A stretch of DNA of 64,000 nt from Siphonobacter curvatus. GTDB lineage: Bacteria; Bacteroidota; Bacteroidia; Cytophagales; Spirosomataceae. Numbering within the stretch: position 1 is the stretch's first letter; each line of letters opens with the position of its first letter. The notes below the pieces were generated by a model. That model searched no databases, had not been told where the DNA came from, and worked only from the letters and a program-made list of their open reading frames with translations. Positions 17,777 through 26,080 of the stretch are shown here, piece by piece. The stretch is from positions 124,001 to 188,000 of the forward strand of contig NZ_PTRA01000007.1 in NCBI RefSeq assembly GCF_002943425.1, in the 5' to 3' direction. The position numbers were made by a program, and so were the translations under genes.

Positions 17777-18616
17777 TTAAATCGTGCGGAAGGAAAGATA
17801 AATTTTAGCCAGCATGAGCAGCTTCTGTACATCGGGTACCCGAATCCTTTCTTCCTGAATACGGGCAATCGGAAGCGCCTTAATCTTAGCAAAAAGGCGT
17901 AGGTAATAACAGTAAGCCAGATACACGCCCATACGGGCCGAACGTGGCAACTGGCGAATACCCGTCAAAGCCGCATCAAAATCGGCCTGAATATCCGCTT
18001 CAATGCTTTTCTTATCTTGGGCAGAGAATCGGCTGAAATCAACGCCGGGGAAATAAACCCGTCCCCGATCGTGAAAATCGGACTTGATATCTCGTAAAAA
18101 ATTCACTTTCTGAAAGGCCGAGCCCAGCCGGCGGGCCGGTTCGCACAACTGATCGTATTGCTGGCAGTCGCCGTCGCAGAAGACTCGAAGGCACATCAAA
18201 CCCACGACCTCGGCCGAACCATAGATGTAGGTTTCGTAGCCCGCTTCGTTGTATTTCGTCTCGTCGAGGTCCATTTCCATGGATCGGAGAAAGGCTTCAA
18301 TCAAGGGTCGTTCGATCCCAAACTGGTTTACTACCTTCTGAAAGGAATGCAGAACGGGATTCAGGCTAATGCCCTCTTCAATGGCTTGATACGTGTCATG
18401 CTTGAAGCGCAGTAGTAATTCCTTTTTGTTAAAATCATGAAAGGTATCCACAATTTCATCCGCGTAACGCACAAACCCATAAATGGCATAGATGGCCCAG
18501 TGGAGTTTGGGATCCAGGGTTTTGATACCTAAGGTAAAGGAAGTACTGTACCGCTGGGTAATCAGGCGACTGCATTCCAGCGTGGTTTGTTCGTATAAAG
18601 CCAGCATATCTTTCAT
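17777..18616 (-). CDS. crtB: Phytoene/squalene synthase family protein, probable phytoene synthase
   Basis: 279 residues from the ATG at 18616. Head-to-head condensation of two geranylgeranyl diphosphates to phytoene. Both aspartate-rich motifs are intact: YADEIVD (D53xxxD57) and FLRDIKSD (D176xxxD180), which bind Mg-diphosphate. YGSAEVVGLMC and GSAFQKVNF are family signatures. It follows crtI by about 48 bases on the same strand, and that pairing supports phytoene synthase over squalene synthase. Expected to be a peripheral membrane protein. A TTG one codon upstream is also open but the ATG is the better start. Confidence 0.93.
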   Translation of the reverse strand: MKDMLALYEQTTLECSRLITQRYSTSFTLGIKTLDPKLHWAIYAIYGFVRYADEIVDTFHDFNKKELLLRFKHDTYQAIEEGISLNPVLHSFQKVVNQFGIERPLIEAFLRSMEMDLDETKYNEAGYETYIYGSAEVVGLMCLRVFCDGDCQQYDQLCEPARRLGSAFQKVNFLRDIKSDFHDRGRVYFPGVDFSRFSAQDKKSIEADIQADFDAALTGIRQLPRSARMGVYLAYCYYLRLFAKIKALPIARIQEERIRVPDVQKLLMLAKIYLSFRTI

Positions 18617-18664
18617 CAACGTAACCCAGGTTTAGTAAAGCAAGGTACTTAAAAAAACGGTCCG

Positions 18665-20143
18665 CTACACTTGCTGTTCCCGGTGGAGTTCATCGGCAAC
18701 TACCAGACCCGAAATCAAGGCTGGCGGCACCCCTGGTCCGGGTACAGTCAGTTGACCGGTATAGTATAGATTGCTGACTTTTTTATTCTTCAGGGTGGGT
18801 TTCAATAAGGCGGTTTGCCGGAGCGTATTGGCTAGCCCATAAGCATTGCCTTTGAAGGCGTGGTAATCCTCTATAAAATCCCGGTGGGCGTAGCTGCGTT
18901 TGTAAACGACGTGCGGGCGAATGGCATGTCCTACGTACTGCTCCAGGCGATCCATGATCAGGTTGTAATACTGTTCGCGTATCGTTTCGGTATCGTCAGA
19001 TAATCCTGGAGCCACTGGAATGAGTAAAAACAGATTTTCGCAACCTTCCGGGGCCACGCTCGGATCCGTTTTGGACGGAGCTGAGGCATAAAACAAAGGC
19101 TTAGAAGGCCACTGCGGCTGTGTATAGATTTCGTGGGCGTGCAGACTGAAATCTTCGTCAAAAAACAAATTATGATGTTGCAGTTTATCCACGCGTCGGT
19201 CGACGCCCAGATAAAATAGAATAGAAGAAGGAGCCATCGTCCGGCTATTCCAGTATGCTTCGGTGTAGTTCCGGAATTGAGGTTCGACCAGGGCATCTTC
19301 CACGTGGTGGTAATCCGCTCCCGCTACCAGCATATCCACCTGATAGGTACCGAGTTTGGTTTGCACCTCCCGCACTTTTCCCCCTTTGATAATGAGTTGT
19401 TCGACTTCTTCGCCCAGATTGATCTGTACGCCTTTTTCTTCCGCCAGACTCACCATCGCTTTCACGATTTCGTGCATCCCACCCATCGGATACCAAGTAC
19501 CCAGGGCAATTTCAGCGTAGTTCATCAGGCTATACAGGGCCGGCGTATTTTGTGGAATAGCCCCCAGAAATAAAATGGGGAACTCCATGAGTTTAAGAAT
19601 TTTCTCCTGCTTGAAGTATTTGCGGATGTGTTGGTGAAAGGATTGAAGAACATCCAGCCGACTGACGTCGGCGAGTAATTTGAGGCTCAAAAACTCCGTA
19701 AGGCTCCGGCTGGGTTTCCAAACGAAATTATTCATCCCTACGTCATATTTATAAGAGGCCTGTTGTAGAAAAGCCCGCAAACGCGGTGCACTACCAGGTT
19801 CTATGCTTTCAAACAGTTGCTCGAGTTCCGTTTGATTAGCGGGCAGATCAATCACGTCTTCGGTATTGAAAATTACCGTATACGAAGGATCCAGCCGTTT
19901 AAGCTCGTAGTAATCCGAGGGTTTCTTTCCAAAACGGGCAAAATATCTTTCGAACACATCCGGCATCCAGTACCAACTGGGCCCCATGTCAAAGACAAAG
20001 CCTTTGGCTTCGAATTGACGGGCTCGACCACCCGGCGTATCATTTTTTTCCAGGATGGTCACGGAATAACCGCGATCAGCCAGAGCCGTAGCGGCCGCCA
20101 GTCCCGAAAATCCAGCTCCTATAACTATTACTCGTTTGCCCAT
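18665..20143 (-). CDS. crtI: Phytoene desaturase (CrtI-type FAD enzyme)
   Basis: 492 residues. The FAD-binding dinucleotide fold is at the N terminus (VIVIGAGFSGLAAATALADRG), followed by EKNDTPGGRARQFEAKGFVFDMGPSWYWMPD and the C-terminal bacterial-type phytoene dehydrogenase signature (LYYTGQLTVPGPGVPPALISGL). It desaturates phytoene stepwise toward lycopene, the red/orange carotenoid precursor typical of pigmented Cytophagales. Its product partner crtB follows directly. A terminator (20212) separates it from the upstream sigma-factor gene, so crtIB probably has its own promoter in 20144-20210. Cyclase or hydroxylase genes are not in this window. Confidence 0.96.
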   Translation of the reverse strand: MGKRVIVIGAGFSGLAAATALADRGYSVTILEKNDTPGGRARQFEAKGFVFDMGPSWYWMPDVFERYFARFGKKPSDYYELKRLDPSYTVIFNTEDVIDLPANQTELEQLFESIEPGSAPRLRAFLQQASYKYDVGMNNFVWKPSRSLTEFLSLKLLADVSRLDVLQSFHQHIRKYFKQEKILKLMEFPILFLGAIPQNTPALYSLMNYAEIALGTWYPMGGMHEIVKAMVSLAEEKGVQINLGEEVEQLIIKGGKVREVQTKLGTYQVDMLVAGADYHHVEDALVEPQFRNYTEAYWNSRTMAPSSILFYLGVDRRVDKLQHHNLFFDEDFSLHAHEIYTQPQWPSKPLFYASAPSKTDPSVAPEGCENLFLLIPVAPGLSDDTETIREQYYNLIMDRLEQYVGHAIRPHVVYKRSYAHRDFIEDYHAFKGNAYGLANTLRQTALLKPTLKNKKVSNLYYTGQLTVPGPGVPPALISGLVVADELHREQQV

Positions 20144-20211
20144 GGGTGCAGGTGAAAAATCAATGCAATAACTCCAAGAACCCGCAAATGTTTGGGGGGA
20201 CTTTATAAGTA

Positions 20212-20238
20212 AAAAGGCCGAAGCTAGCTTCGGCCTTT
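20212..20238. terminator. Bidirectional terminator between the ECF sigma gene and crtI
   Basis: Perfect inverted repeat AAAAGGCCGAAGC (20212-20224) with GCTTCGGCCTTTT across a two-base loop. On the minus strand it ends the sigma-factor transcript 25 bases after its stop. Confidence 0.85.
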
Positions 20239-20262
20239 TGGTTATATGCTGGGTTGATAGGA

Positions 20263-20775
20263 CTAAACGGCGTATTCGTACACGCTGAGGCGATCTTTCA
20301 ACTCTTTACGAGCCAGGTGAATGCGATTTTTTACGGTGCCAATCGGGATCTGTAATTGCTCAGCAATTTCATGATACTTATATCCCTGAAAATACATCAA
20401 AAAAGGTGTCTTATGCGAATCGTCGAGTACCCGAATGGCCGCATTGATATCTTCCATGGCAAAGGTTGAATAAGCTTGATTATCGGTTGAACTCTCCAGG
20501 GAGTTCAGATAGTACAAGTCATCCGAAGTATCGATAAACGTGTTCTTACGTACCATTCGCTGGTAATTCGTAATGAACGTATTTTTCATGATCGTGTACA
20601 GCCACGCTTTGATGTTAGTTCCATCGGCGTACTTATCACGATTCGTAAAGGCTTTGAGTAGCGTATCTTGTAACAGATCGTTGGCTTCTTCAGCATCTTT
20701 CGTCAGCCGTAACGCAAAGGGTCGAAGAGATTTGGACACATGGCCAACGTGATGAGTAAATTCAAGAGCAGTCAT
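20263..20775 (-). CDS. ECF-type RNA polymerase sigma factor
   Basis: 170 residues. Sigma region 2 is at about residues 15-85 (RPFALRLTKDAEEANDLLQDTLLKAF, AWLYTIMKNTFITNYQR) and region 4 at about 110-165, with a helix-turn-helix (GYKYHEIAEQLQIPIGTVKNRIHLARKEL). No anti-sigma gene is adjacent, in contrast to FecI/FecR-type pairs. It lies directly upstream of crtI-crtB on the same strand but is separated from them by a strong terminator, so any control of carotenoid synthesis would be in trans. ECF control of carotenoid genes is known in other bacteria (CarQ in Myxococcus); here it is inferred from position only. Confidence 0.92.
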   Translation of the reverse strand: MTALEFTHHVGHVSKSLRPFALRLTKDAEEANDLLQDTLLKAFTNRDKYADGTNIKAWLYTIMKNTFITNYQRMVRKNTFIDTSDDLYYLNSLESSTDNQAYSTFAMEDINAAIRVLDDSHKTPFLMYFQGYKYHEIAEQLQIPIGTVKNRIHLARKELKDRLSVYEYAV

Positions 20776-21125
20776 GGGCTGATTAGGGCGACGGTGTGTT
20801 TAAGTAAAATATTTGTTTGGTTAAACAATTGCTCAAAACAGAGGGGTACTTAAATTTTTGGGCGGCTGTTAAATCCTCTACTCTAAGCGTTGATAATAAA
20901 GCTTTTAAGGGTTCATTGGGGTAAAAGACCGTCCGAGCTTTAAGACGCTTATGTACACTTAAAAAATTGGGCCACGATAGTTTGCGGAAGGTTTGATAAC
21001 TTAGAATTAAACAAATTCTTTATAACTCTAATGCATTTCTAATAATCCAGTCGGGTACCTGCCTCTCTTTTGCAACATTATTGCAAGAATGATATACCTT
21101 TGTTGCCAGGTTTTATTGATAGCAC
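20776..21125. promoter_or_regulatory. 350-bp divergent promoter region (sigma factor / TonB receptor)
   Basis: No gene. Toward the sigma gene there is an 8-bp inverted pair TTTAAGTA (20799-20806) / TACTTAAA (20847-20854), and between them TTGTTT-GGTT-AAACAA (20813-20828), possible operators for the sigma gene. Toward the receptor the promoter at 21069-21102 is clear. The middle (20870-21050) shows nothing recognisable. Confidence 0.5.
21069..21102 (+). promoter_or_regulatory. Promoter with embedded Fur-family-like palindrome before the TonB receptor
   Basis: TTTG (21069-21072) and TACCTTTG (21095-21102), 22 bases apart, fit the Bacteroidota promoter. The palindrome TTGCAACATTATTGCAA (21070-21086) overlaps the -33 box and the spacer. 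Its 15-base core TGCAACA-T-TATTGCA has the 7-1-7 form typical of Fur/Zur-type operators with one mismatch between arms. Repression by metal-loaded regulator is inferred. Confidence 0.6.
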
Positions 21126-23438
21126 ATGATTCGCTGGTTGATCGGAATAGGATTACTGTTAATGAGTAGTGGGCTACAGGCTCAGAACTGCTCGTGTACG
21201 TTACGGGGGGAAGTGCATGACCGGCAGACCGGACAGCCCGTAGCGGGGGCCGTCATCTGGTTGCCTCAAGCCCAGCGGCAAACGCAAACGAATGCCGCCG
21301 GGCGGTATGAACTGCGTAACCTTTGCCAGGGTCAGTATCGGCTTATTTGCCAAGTACTGGGCTATCAGTCGGACACCCTTTCCATCGAATTACGCCATGA
21401 GGAACTGGAACAGGACTTGCATTTACAAGAGGAAGACGTTCACTTACAGAATGTTACCATAACGGCCCAACGACTGGAAAGCTCCCTGCTCACCCGCTCG
21501 ACCATCGAAGGTTCAGCCCTGGACCAGACCCGCGGGCAGACCCTTTCCGATGCTTTAAAAAACGTAACGGGTGTTACATCCCTGCAAACGGGAAGTAGTA
21601 TTGGCAAGCCTATTATTCATGGCATGCATTCCAACCGGGTACTGATTCTCAACAATGGTATTCGTCAGGAAGGCCAACAATGGGGCAGCGAACACGCTCC
21701 GGAAATTGACCCTTTTGTGGCCAAACGTTTAACGGTTGTGAAAGGGGCGGCAGGCGTTCGGTATGGACCGGAGGCCCTGGCGGGTGTAGTCCTAGTAGAA
21801 CCTGAACCACTGCCACAACAACCTGATTTTCAGGGTGAACTGAACTTGGTTGGTTTCAGTAATGGACGGCAGGGCGTCGGCTCTTTACAGCTACAGGGCG
21901 GCCTGGGCGTAATCCCTGGTCTGGCCTGGCGCCTGCAGGGCACCCTCAAACGGGGGGGCAACCTCCGTACACCCGGTTACTTTCTGGCTAATACGGGTAT
22001 CTCCGAACGTAATTATTCCGTAACCCTGGGTTATCGGCGGGGAAACTGGCAACTGGAAGGCTTTATGAGCCAATTTTCGACGGAACTGGGCATTTTCAGC
22101 GGTTCACACATTGGCAGTGTGAGTGATCTGGAAAACGTACTAAAAAACGGCGAACCCTTTATTAAAAGTGGCTTTAGCTATCAGATCAACCGCCCTTTTC
22201 AGGACGTTTCTCATACGCTACAGAAGCTGAAAATCAGTTACGCTCCGGCTCAACGGGGTCTTTGGAGCCTTACGCTGGCCCGGCAAATCAACCAGCGGGC
22301 CGAGTACGATTTACACCGCCCCCGTAACGATAGTTTAGCGAATCTGAACCGGCCGGAGCTGAACTTCAAGCTGACCAGTTACAACGCCGACTTGGTTTGG
22401 GAGCACCCAGCGATCGCTAAAAAAATCACGGGCTCGGCCGGACTCAGCCTTTCCTATCAGCGAAACCTGGTATACGGTCGCCCACTGATTCCAAATTTCC
22501 GGCAGCTAACGACAGGGTTCTTTTGGTTAGAAAAATACACCCATCAGGACTGGGAATTGGAGGCAGGGGTACGCTATGACTTTCGTTATCAACGGATTAC
22601 TCTTTTTCCTAGTCGAGGCGTACGTACGTACAAGCATTTACAATTTGGGAATGCCTCGGGTAGTCTGGGGGTGCTTCGACGGCTGGGTTCGCATTGGTCC
22701 ATGCGGTTAAACGGTGGCATGGCCTGGCGACCTCCGAATGTCAATGAGCTGTATAGTGCGGGCGTTCACCACGGAGCCGCCGCTTACGAGGAAGGTGAGG
22801 CAAGCCTGAAACCCGAAACCGCCTTTAACCTGGACTACACAACCGAGTACACGGGTAAGCGGCTGCGGGCGGAGGTTTCCGTTTACCGCAATTACATTCA
22901 GAACTTTATTTATCTGAAGCCGCAGTCCGAACCCATTCTGACCATTCGCGGAGCGTTCCCTTATTTCAAGTACACGCAGGTTGATGCGGTTTTCCAGGGA
23001 ATCGATGCCTCCTTTACGTACCTGATAACCAAACAACTAAGCTGGCAAACCAAATACGCCGTGGTACGAGCAAAGGATGTTGAACACGAGGCCCGACTCG
23101 TCCAAATTCCACCCGATCGATTGGAAAACTCCCTGCGGTTACAGCCCGAGAAAGCTGTACTGGGCTTGACGAATGTCTTTGTGGAAGCCGGGCATTCTTA
23201 CGTAGCTAAACAAATCCGGGCTCCTGAAAACGGCGACTTTGCTCCTCCCCCAGCGGCCTACTGGCTTTGGAATGCGGCCATGGGCGGTTCTATTCCCATC
23301 CATCGTCACCCTTTGCAACTGAGCTTGAGCGTCAGTAATGCCTTTAACACCCGCTATCGCGATTACCTCAATCGCTTCCGGTACTACGCTGATGATCAGG
23401 GCCGTAATCTGAGCCTGCGAGCCAAGTGGATTTTTTAA
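21126..23438 (+). CDS. TonB-dependent outer-membrane receptor, possibly for a metal
   Basis: 770 residues: signal peptide (residues 1-19, ending LQAQ), a carboxypeptidase-regulatory-like domain at about 24-95, plug at about 105-220 (SDALKNVTGVTSLQTGSSIGKP..., the motif HGMHSNRVLILNNGIRQEGQQWG) and a 22-strand-type barrel ending in LSLRAKWIF. It is not SusC-like: shorter and with no SusD partner. The plug segment with its histidines and the Fur-family-like operator in its promoter suggest a zinc or other metal receptor of the ZnuD kind, but this is inference. Monocistronic: own promoter, terminator at 23452. Confidence 0.9.
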   Translation: MIRWLIGIGLLLMSSGLQAQNCSCTLRGEVHDRQTGQPVAGAVIWLPQAQRQTQTNAAGRYELRNLCQGQYRLICQVLGYQSDTLSIELRHEELEQDLHLQEEDVHLQNVTITAQRLESSLLTRSTIEGSALDQTRGQTLSDALKNVTGVTSLQTGSSIGKPIIHGMHSNRVLILNNGIRQEGQQWGSEHAPEIDPFVAKRLTVVKGAAGVRYGPEALAGVVLVEPEPLPQQPDFQGELNLVGFSNGRQGVGSLQLQGGLGVIPGLAWRLQGTLKRGGNLRTPGYFLANTGISERNYSVTLGYRRGNWQLEGFMSQFSTELGIFSGSHIGSVSDLENVLKNGEPFIKSGFSYQINRPFQDVSHTLQKLKISYAPAQRGLWSLTLARQINQRAEYDLHRPRNDSLANLNRPELNFKLTSYNADLVWEHPAIAKKITGSAGLSLSYQRNLVYGRPLIPNFRQLTTGFFWLEKYTHQDWELEAGVRYDFRYQRITLFPSRGVRTYKHLQFGNASGSLGVLRRLGSHWSMRLNGGMAWRPPNVNELYSAGVHHGAAAYEEGEASLKPETAFNLDYTTEYTGKRLRAEVSVYRNYIQNFIYLKPQSEPILTIRGAFPYFKYTQVDAVFQGIDASFTYLITKQLSWQTKYAVVRAKDVEHEARLVQIPPDRLENSLRLQPEKAVLGLTNVFVEAGHSYVAKQIRAPENGDFAPPPAAYWLWNAAMGGSIPIHRHPLQLSLSVSNAFNTRYRDYLNRFRYYADDQGRNLSLRAKWIF

Positions 23439-23451
23439 TTCAACTATATAA

Positions 23452-23492
23452 ACAAAAGCCCCTTGGGTCGGTTCGATCAAAGGGGCTTTTGT
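23452..23492. terminator. Bidirectional terminator between the TonB receptor and the Dabb gene
   Basis: ACAAAAGCCCCTT (23452-23464) pairs with AAGGGGCTTTTGT (23480-23492) around a 15-base loop; T/A runs are built into both arms. Confidence 0.85.
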
Positions 23493-23504
23493 ATTATGCT
23501 ATTG

Positions 23505-23921
23505 TTAAGCTTTTTTGGGCGCAGGTCCAATGGAATCGTAAACAATTACCTTTTCCCACAAATGGGAATAATCTTCCACAAATTTAAGGTGAATTGGGTG
23601 CTTTTGGTAAATTTCTTCTTCATCTAGGTTATCAAAGAACAACATCCACGAAACATCGTAGCCTTTTTCAATCACACTACGGTTGGTAGGAGCTGGAACG
23701 CCAATGTGACTCAGGCGGATGGTCGGAACCTTCCGAAGTTTTTCGAGACCTTCCATTAATTTAGTACGGTCAGCTTCGTTTCCTTTATTTTTCAGAAAGA
23801 AGTACACGTGGTGCACGAAGAGTTCTTTCGAGGGTGCCGCGGCCACGGGTAATACCGTTGCGGGGGTTGCCGCCACTACGGCAGAAGTCGTCAGGAATTT
23901 TCTGCGGGATACGTTTTTCAT
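23505..23921 (-). CDS. Exported Dabb (stress-responsive A/B-barrel) domain protein with Tat-type signal
   Basis: 138 residues. The N terminus MKNVSRRKFLTTSAVVAAT carries a twin-arginine motif (SRRKFL) and a signal peptide ending around residue 28. The rest is a Dabb domain: FVHHVYFFLKNKG, LEKLRKVPTI, the central YDVSWMLFFDNLDEEEIYQKHPIHLKFVE and a final strand. Dabb proteins form dimeric alpha+beta barrels; some are small-molecule enzymes (e.g. olivetolic acid cyclase type), most are uncharacterised. Tat export suggests folding or cofactor loading in the cytoplasm. The gene is followed by a shared terminator and is not obviously part of an operon. Confidence 0.9.
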   Translation of the reverse strand: MKNVSRRKFLTTSAVVAATPATVLPVAAAPSKELFVHHVYFFLKNKGNEADRTKLMEGLEKLRKVPTIRLSHIGVPAPTNRSVIEKGYDVSWMLFFDNLDEEEIYQKHPIHLKFVEDYSHLWEKVIVYDSIGPAPKKA

Positions 23922-24004
23922 TGATTGAAATATTCTGAAAGAAAGCGTTCAAAAGTACAGGGTATCCAGGGAAAGAACCGATGAGGTCTTAGCATTTAGT
24001 GATA

Positions 24005-24229
24005 CTAAAACCATTTCCGCACCAGCCAAAGAACCACATTAATGAGTAGGGTCACCAATAGGCAGGTGGTAATGGGTAGGTACATCCGGAAATTTTCCCG
24101 TTCAATCCGAATATCGCCGGGCAATCGACCCAGCCCCTGCAATTTATCGGAAAATAAATAAATCAACAGTCCGGCCCCGAGTAATAACCCACCCAGTCCC
24201 ATCAGCCACTTGCCTAATTGAGGATTCAT
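24005..24229 (-). CDS. DUF2905 small membrane protein
   Basis: 74 residues with two predicted membrane helices (about 7-26 and 50-69) joined by the conserved loop LGRLPGDIRIERENFRMYLPIT, which defines DUF2905. Function is unknown. It starts 13 bases downstream of the panB stop on the same strand, so it is probably co-transcribed with panB. Confidence 0.9.
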   Translation of the reverse strand: MNPQLGKWLMGLGGLLLGAGLLIYLFSDKLQGLGRLPGDIRIERENFRMYLPITTCLLVTLLINVVLWLVRKWF

Positions 24230-24242
24230 AGCTTTCCAGCGT

Positions 24243-25061
24243 TTAGTAGCCTTCTTTCTCGGAGGGAAAGTCTTTCGTTTTTACATCATCCACGTAATGG
24301 GATACCGCTTTTTGGATCACTTCAGAGAGATCAGCGTATCGACGTAGGAAACGTGGCTTAAACTCCTGATTGATTCCTAACATGTCATGCATGACCAGAA
24401 TCTGTCCGTCACAGCCCGCTCCGGCTCCAATCCCGATGCTTGGGATATGAACGGAAGCCGTTACTTCCGCCGCCAGAGCCGCCGGAATTTTCTCGAGTAC
24501 ATAGGCAAAGCAGCCGAGCTCTTCCAGCAACTCTGCATCGTCTTTCAGCTTTTGGGCTTCGGCCTCTTCCTTGGCTCGCACGGCGTAGGTTCCGAACTTG
24601 TAAATCGACTGGGGCGTAAGACCCAAATGGCCCATGACTGGAATACCGGCACTGAGTACGCGTTCAATGGATTCCCGAATTTCGGTTCCCCCTTCCAATT
24701 TCACGGCGTGGGCTCCCGACTCTTTCATAATCCGAATGGCCGAACGCAGGGCTTCCTGCGAATTACCCTGGTAGGAACCAAAAGGTAAGTCGACTACTAC
24801 CAAAGCCCGTTTCACGCCGCGTACCACGGACTGAGCGTGATAGATCATCTGATCCAGCGTAATGGGCAGGGTGGTTTCATGGCCCGCCATCACATTCGAA
24901 GCGGAATCGCCCACCAGAATGACTTCTACGCCAGCCGCATCGATGAGCTTGGCCATCGAGAAATCGTAAGCGGTCAGACAACTAATCTTTTCCCCTTTTG
25001 CTTTTAATTCCTGTAACGTATGCGTCGTCACTCGCTTGATATCGGGATTATGTACGGACAT
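24243..25061 (-). CDS. panB: 3-methyl-2-oxobutanoate hydroxymethyltransferase
   Basis: 272 residues from the ATG at 25061 ([13 protein letters not shown]). PanB transfers a hydroxymethyl group from 5,10-methylene-THF to alpha-ketoisovalerate to make ketopantoate, the first step to pantothenate and CoA (EC 2.1.2.11). Conserved elements: [46 protein letters not shown] and [17 protein letters not shown]. An upstream in-frame extension to 25193 overlaps the msrA terminator and is rejected. DUF2905 follows closely; panC is not in the window. Confidence 0.97.
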   Translation of the reverse strand: MSVHNPDIKRVTTHTLQELKAKGEKISCLTAYDFSMAKLIDAAGVEVILVGDSASNVMAGHETTLPITLDQMIYHAQSVVRGVKRALVVVDLPFGSYQGNSQEALRSAIRIMKESGAHAVKLEGGTEIRESIERVLSAGIPVMGHLGLTPQSIYKFGTYAVRAKEEAEAQKLKDDAELLEELGCFAYVLEKIPAALAAEVTASVHIPSIGIGAGAGCDGQILVMHDMLGINQEFKPRFLRRYADLSEVIQKAVSHYVDDVKTKDFPSEKEGY

Positions 25062-25150
25062 GGCTCGTTGATTAAGGACCTTAAGTAGGTGCGCAAACAC
25101 CAATGCCTTTCGGTCTATGTCCTGCGAAATTAGGGCTTGTCCGGGCAAAA

Positions 25151-25183
25151 CAAAAAAGTCTCCGCCCGTAGGACGGAGACTTT
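25151..25183 (-). terminator. Intrinsic terminator of msrA
   Basis: Stem AAAGTCTCCG (25155-25164) / CGGAGACTTT (25174-25183); on the minus strand it is followed by a T-run (A-run 25152-25157 on the + strand). It lies 24 bases after the msrA stop. Confidence 0.85.
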
Positions 25184-25206
25184 CGCAGGCCAAGCCTTGT
25201 ATTCAA

Positions 25207-25887
25207 TTAATGCGTTTGTTTGAGTTTATCTTTAAATACTTTCTCAAACTTTTCAACTTTGGGTCGCACCACAAACAAACAATAGGGCTGACGGCCATTT
25301 TGGTTGTAGTAATCCTGGTGGTAGGCTTCGGCTTTGTAGAAGTTGGTAAAGGGGGTAATCTCCGTTACCAGCGGATCGGGATAAATTTTCGCCTTGTCTA
25401 CTTCCGCTTTCCAGTGTTCAGCCTCTTCTTTTTGTTTTTCGTTGTGATAGAAAACCGCCGAACGGTACTGCGGGCCTTCATCGTTGCCCTGACGATTCAG
25501 CGTGGTTGGATCGTGCGTACGCCAGAATACGGCCAGCAGATCAGCGTAGCTGATTTTCTTGGGATCGTAGGTAATCTGCGTTACTTCAGCGTGACCGGTT
25601 TGTCCCGTGCAGACGGCTTTATAGGAAGGATCTTCCACAAAACCACCTGAGTAACCCGATTCCACTTTCACGACGCCTTCCAACCGCTGAAACACTGCCT
25701 CCGTACACCAAAAACAGCCAGATCCTAACGTGGCTACTTCCAGACCCGCAGGTACGTTTACAGTGGTTTTAGGCAGAGGTTTGTCCGTTGTCATAGCTTT
25801 CTTTTGCTCCTGTGCGGGAGACTGGCAAGCCATAAGCGTTGCCACCGACAGAAGACTCCATTTGAGCGTTTGAATGAATGTTTTCAT
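25207..25887 (-). CDS. msrA: Peptide-methionine (S)-S-oxide reductase, exported lipoprotein form
   Basis: 226 residues from the ATG at 25887 (MKTFIQTLKWSLLS). A signal peptide with lipobox LMAC makes this a lipoprotein, so it repairs oxidised methionine in envelope proteins rather than in the cytosol. The MsrA core has the catalytic GCFWCTEAVFQRLEGV, the YDPKKISYADLL strand-helix and the substrate loop (EAYHQDYYNQN, QPYCLFVV) with a possible resolving cysteine. Longer starts are open upstream (ATG 25902, TTG 25905), but the signal peptide places the start here. It ends in a terminator and is independent of panB. Confidence 0.94.
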   Translation of the reverse strand: MKTFIQTLKWSLLSVATLMACQSPAQEQKKAMTTDKPLPKTTVNVPAGLEVATLGSGCFWCTEAVFQRLEGVVKVESGYSGGFVEDPSYKAVCTGQTGHAEVTQITYDPKKISYADLLAVFWRTHDPTTLNRQGNDEGPQYRSAVFYHNEKQKEEAEHWKAEVDKAKIYPDPLVTEITPFTNFYKAEAYHQDYYNQNGRQPYCLFVVRPKVEKFEKVFKDKLKQTH

Positions 25888-26080
25888 GTAGTCTAATAAC
25901 ATCAAGTGTGTAAGGATAGTTTGCTAACCTCCAGGAATATTTCACGCCATTCTTATCTTTTGATTATTCCCTGTCGCTATTCATTGGACCCTCGGGCACA
26001 TCTTTTGTTAATACTGCCCACTACTGTACCAGCCCGCAGGGGCAACACCCTATTTTTTAGACTTCTGTTCCACACTCTTT

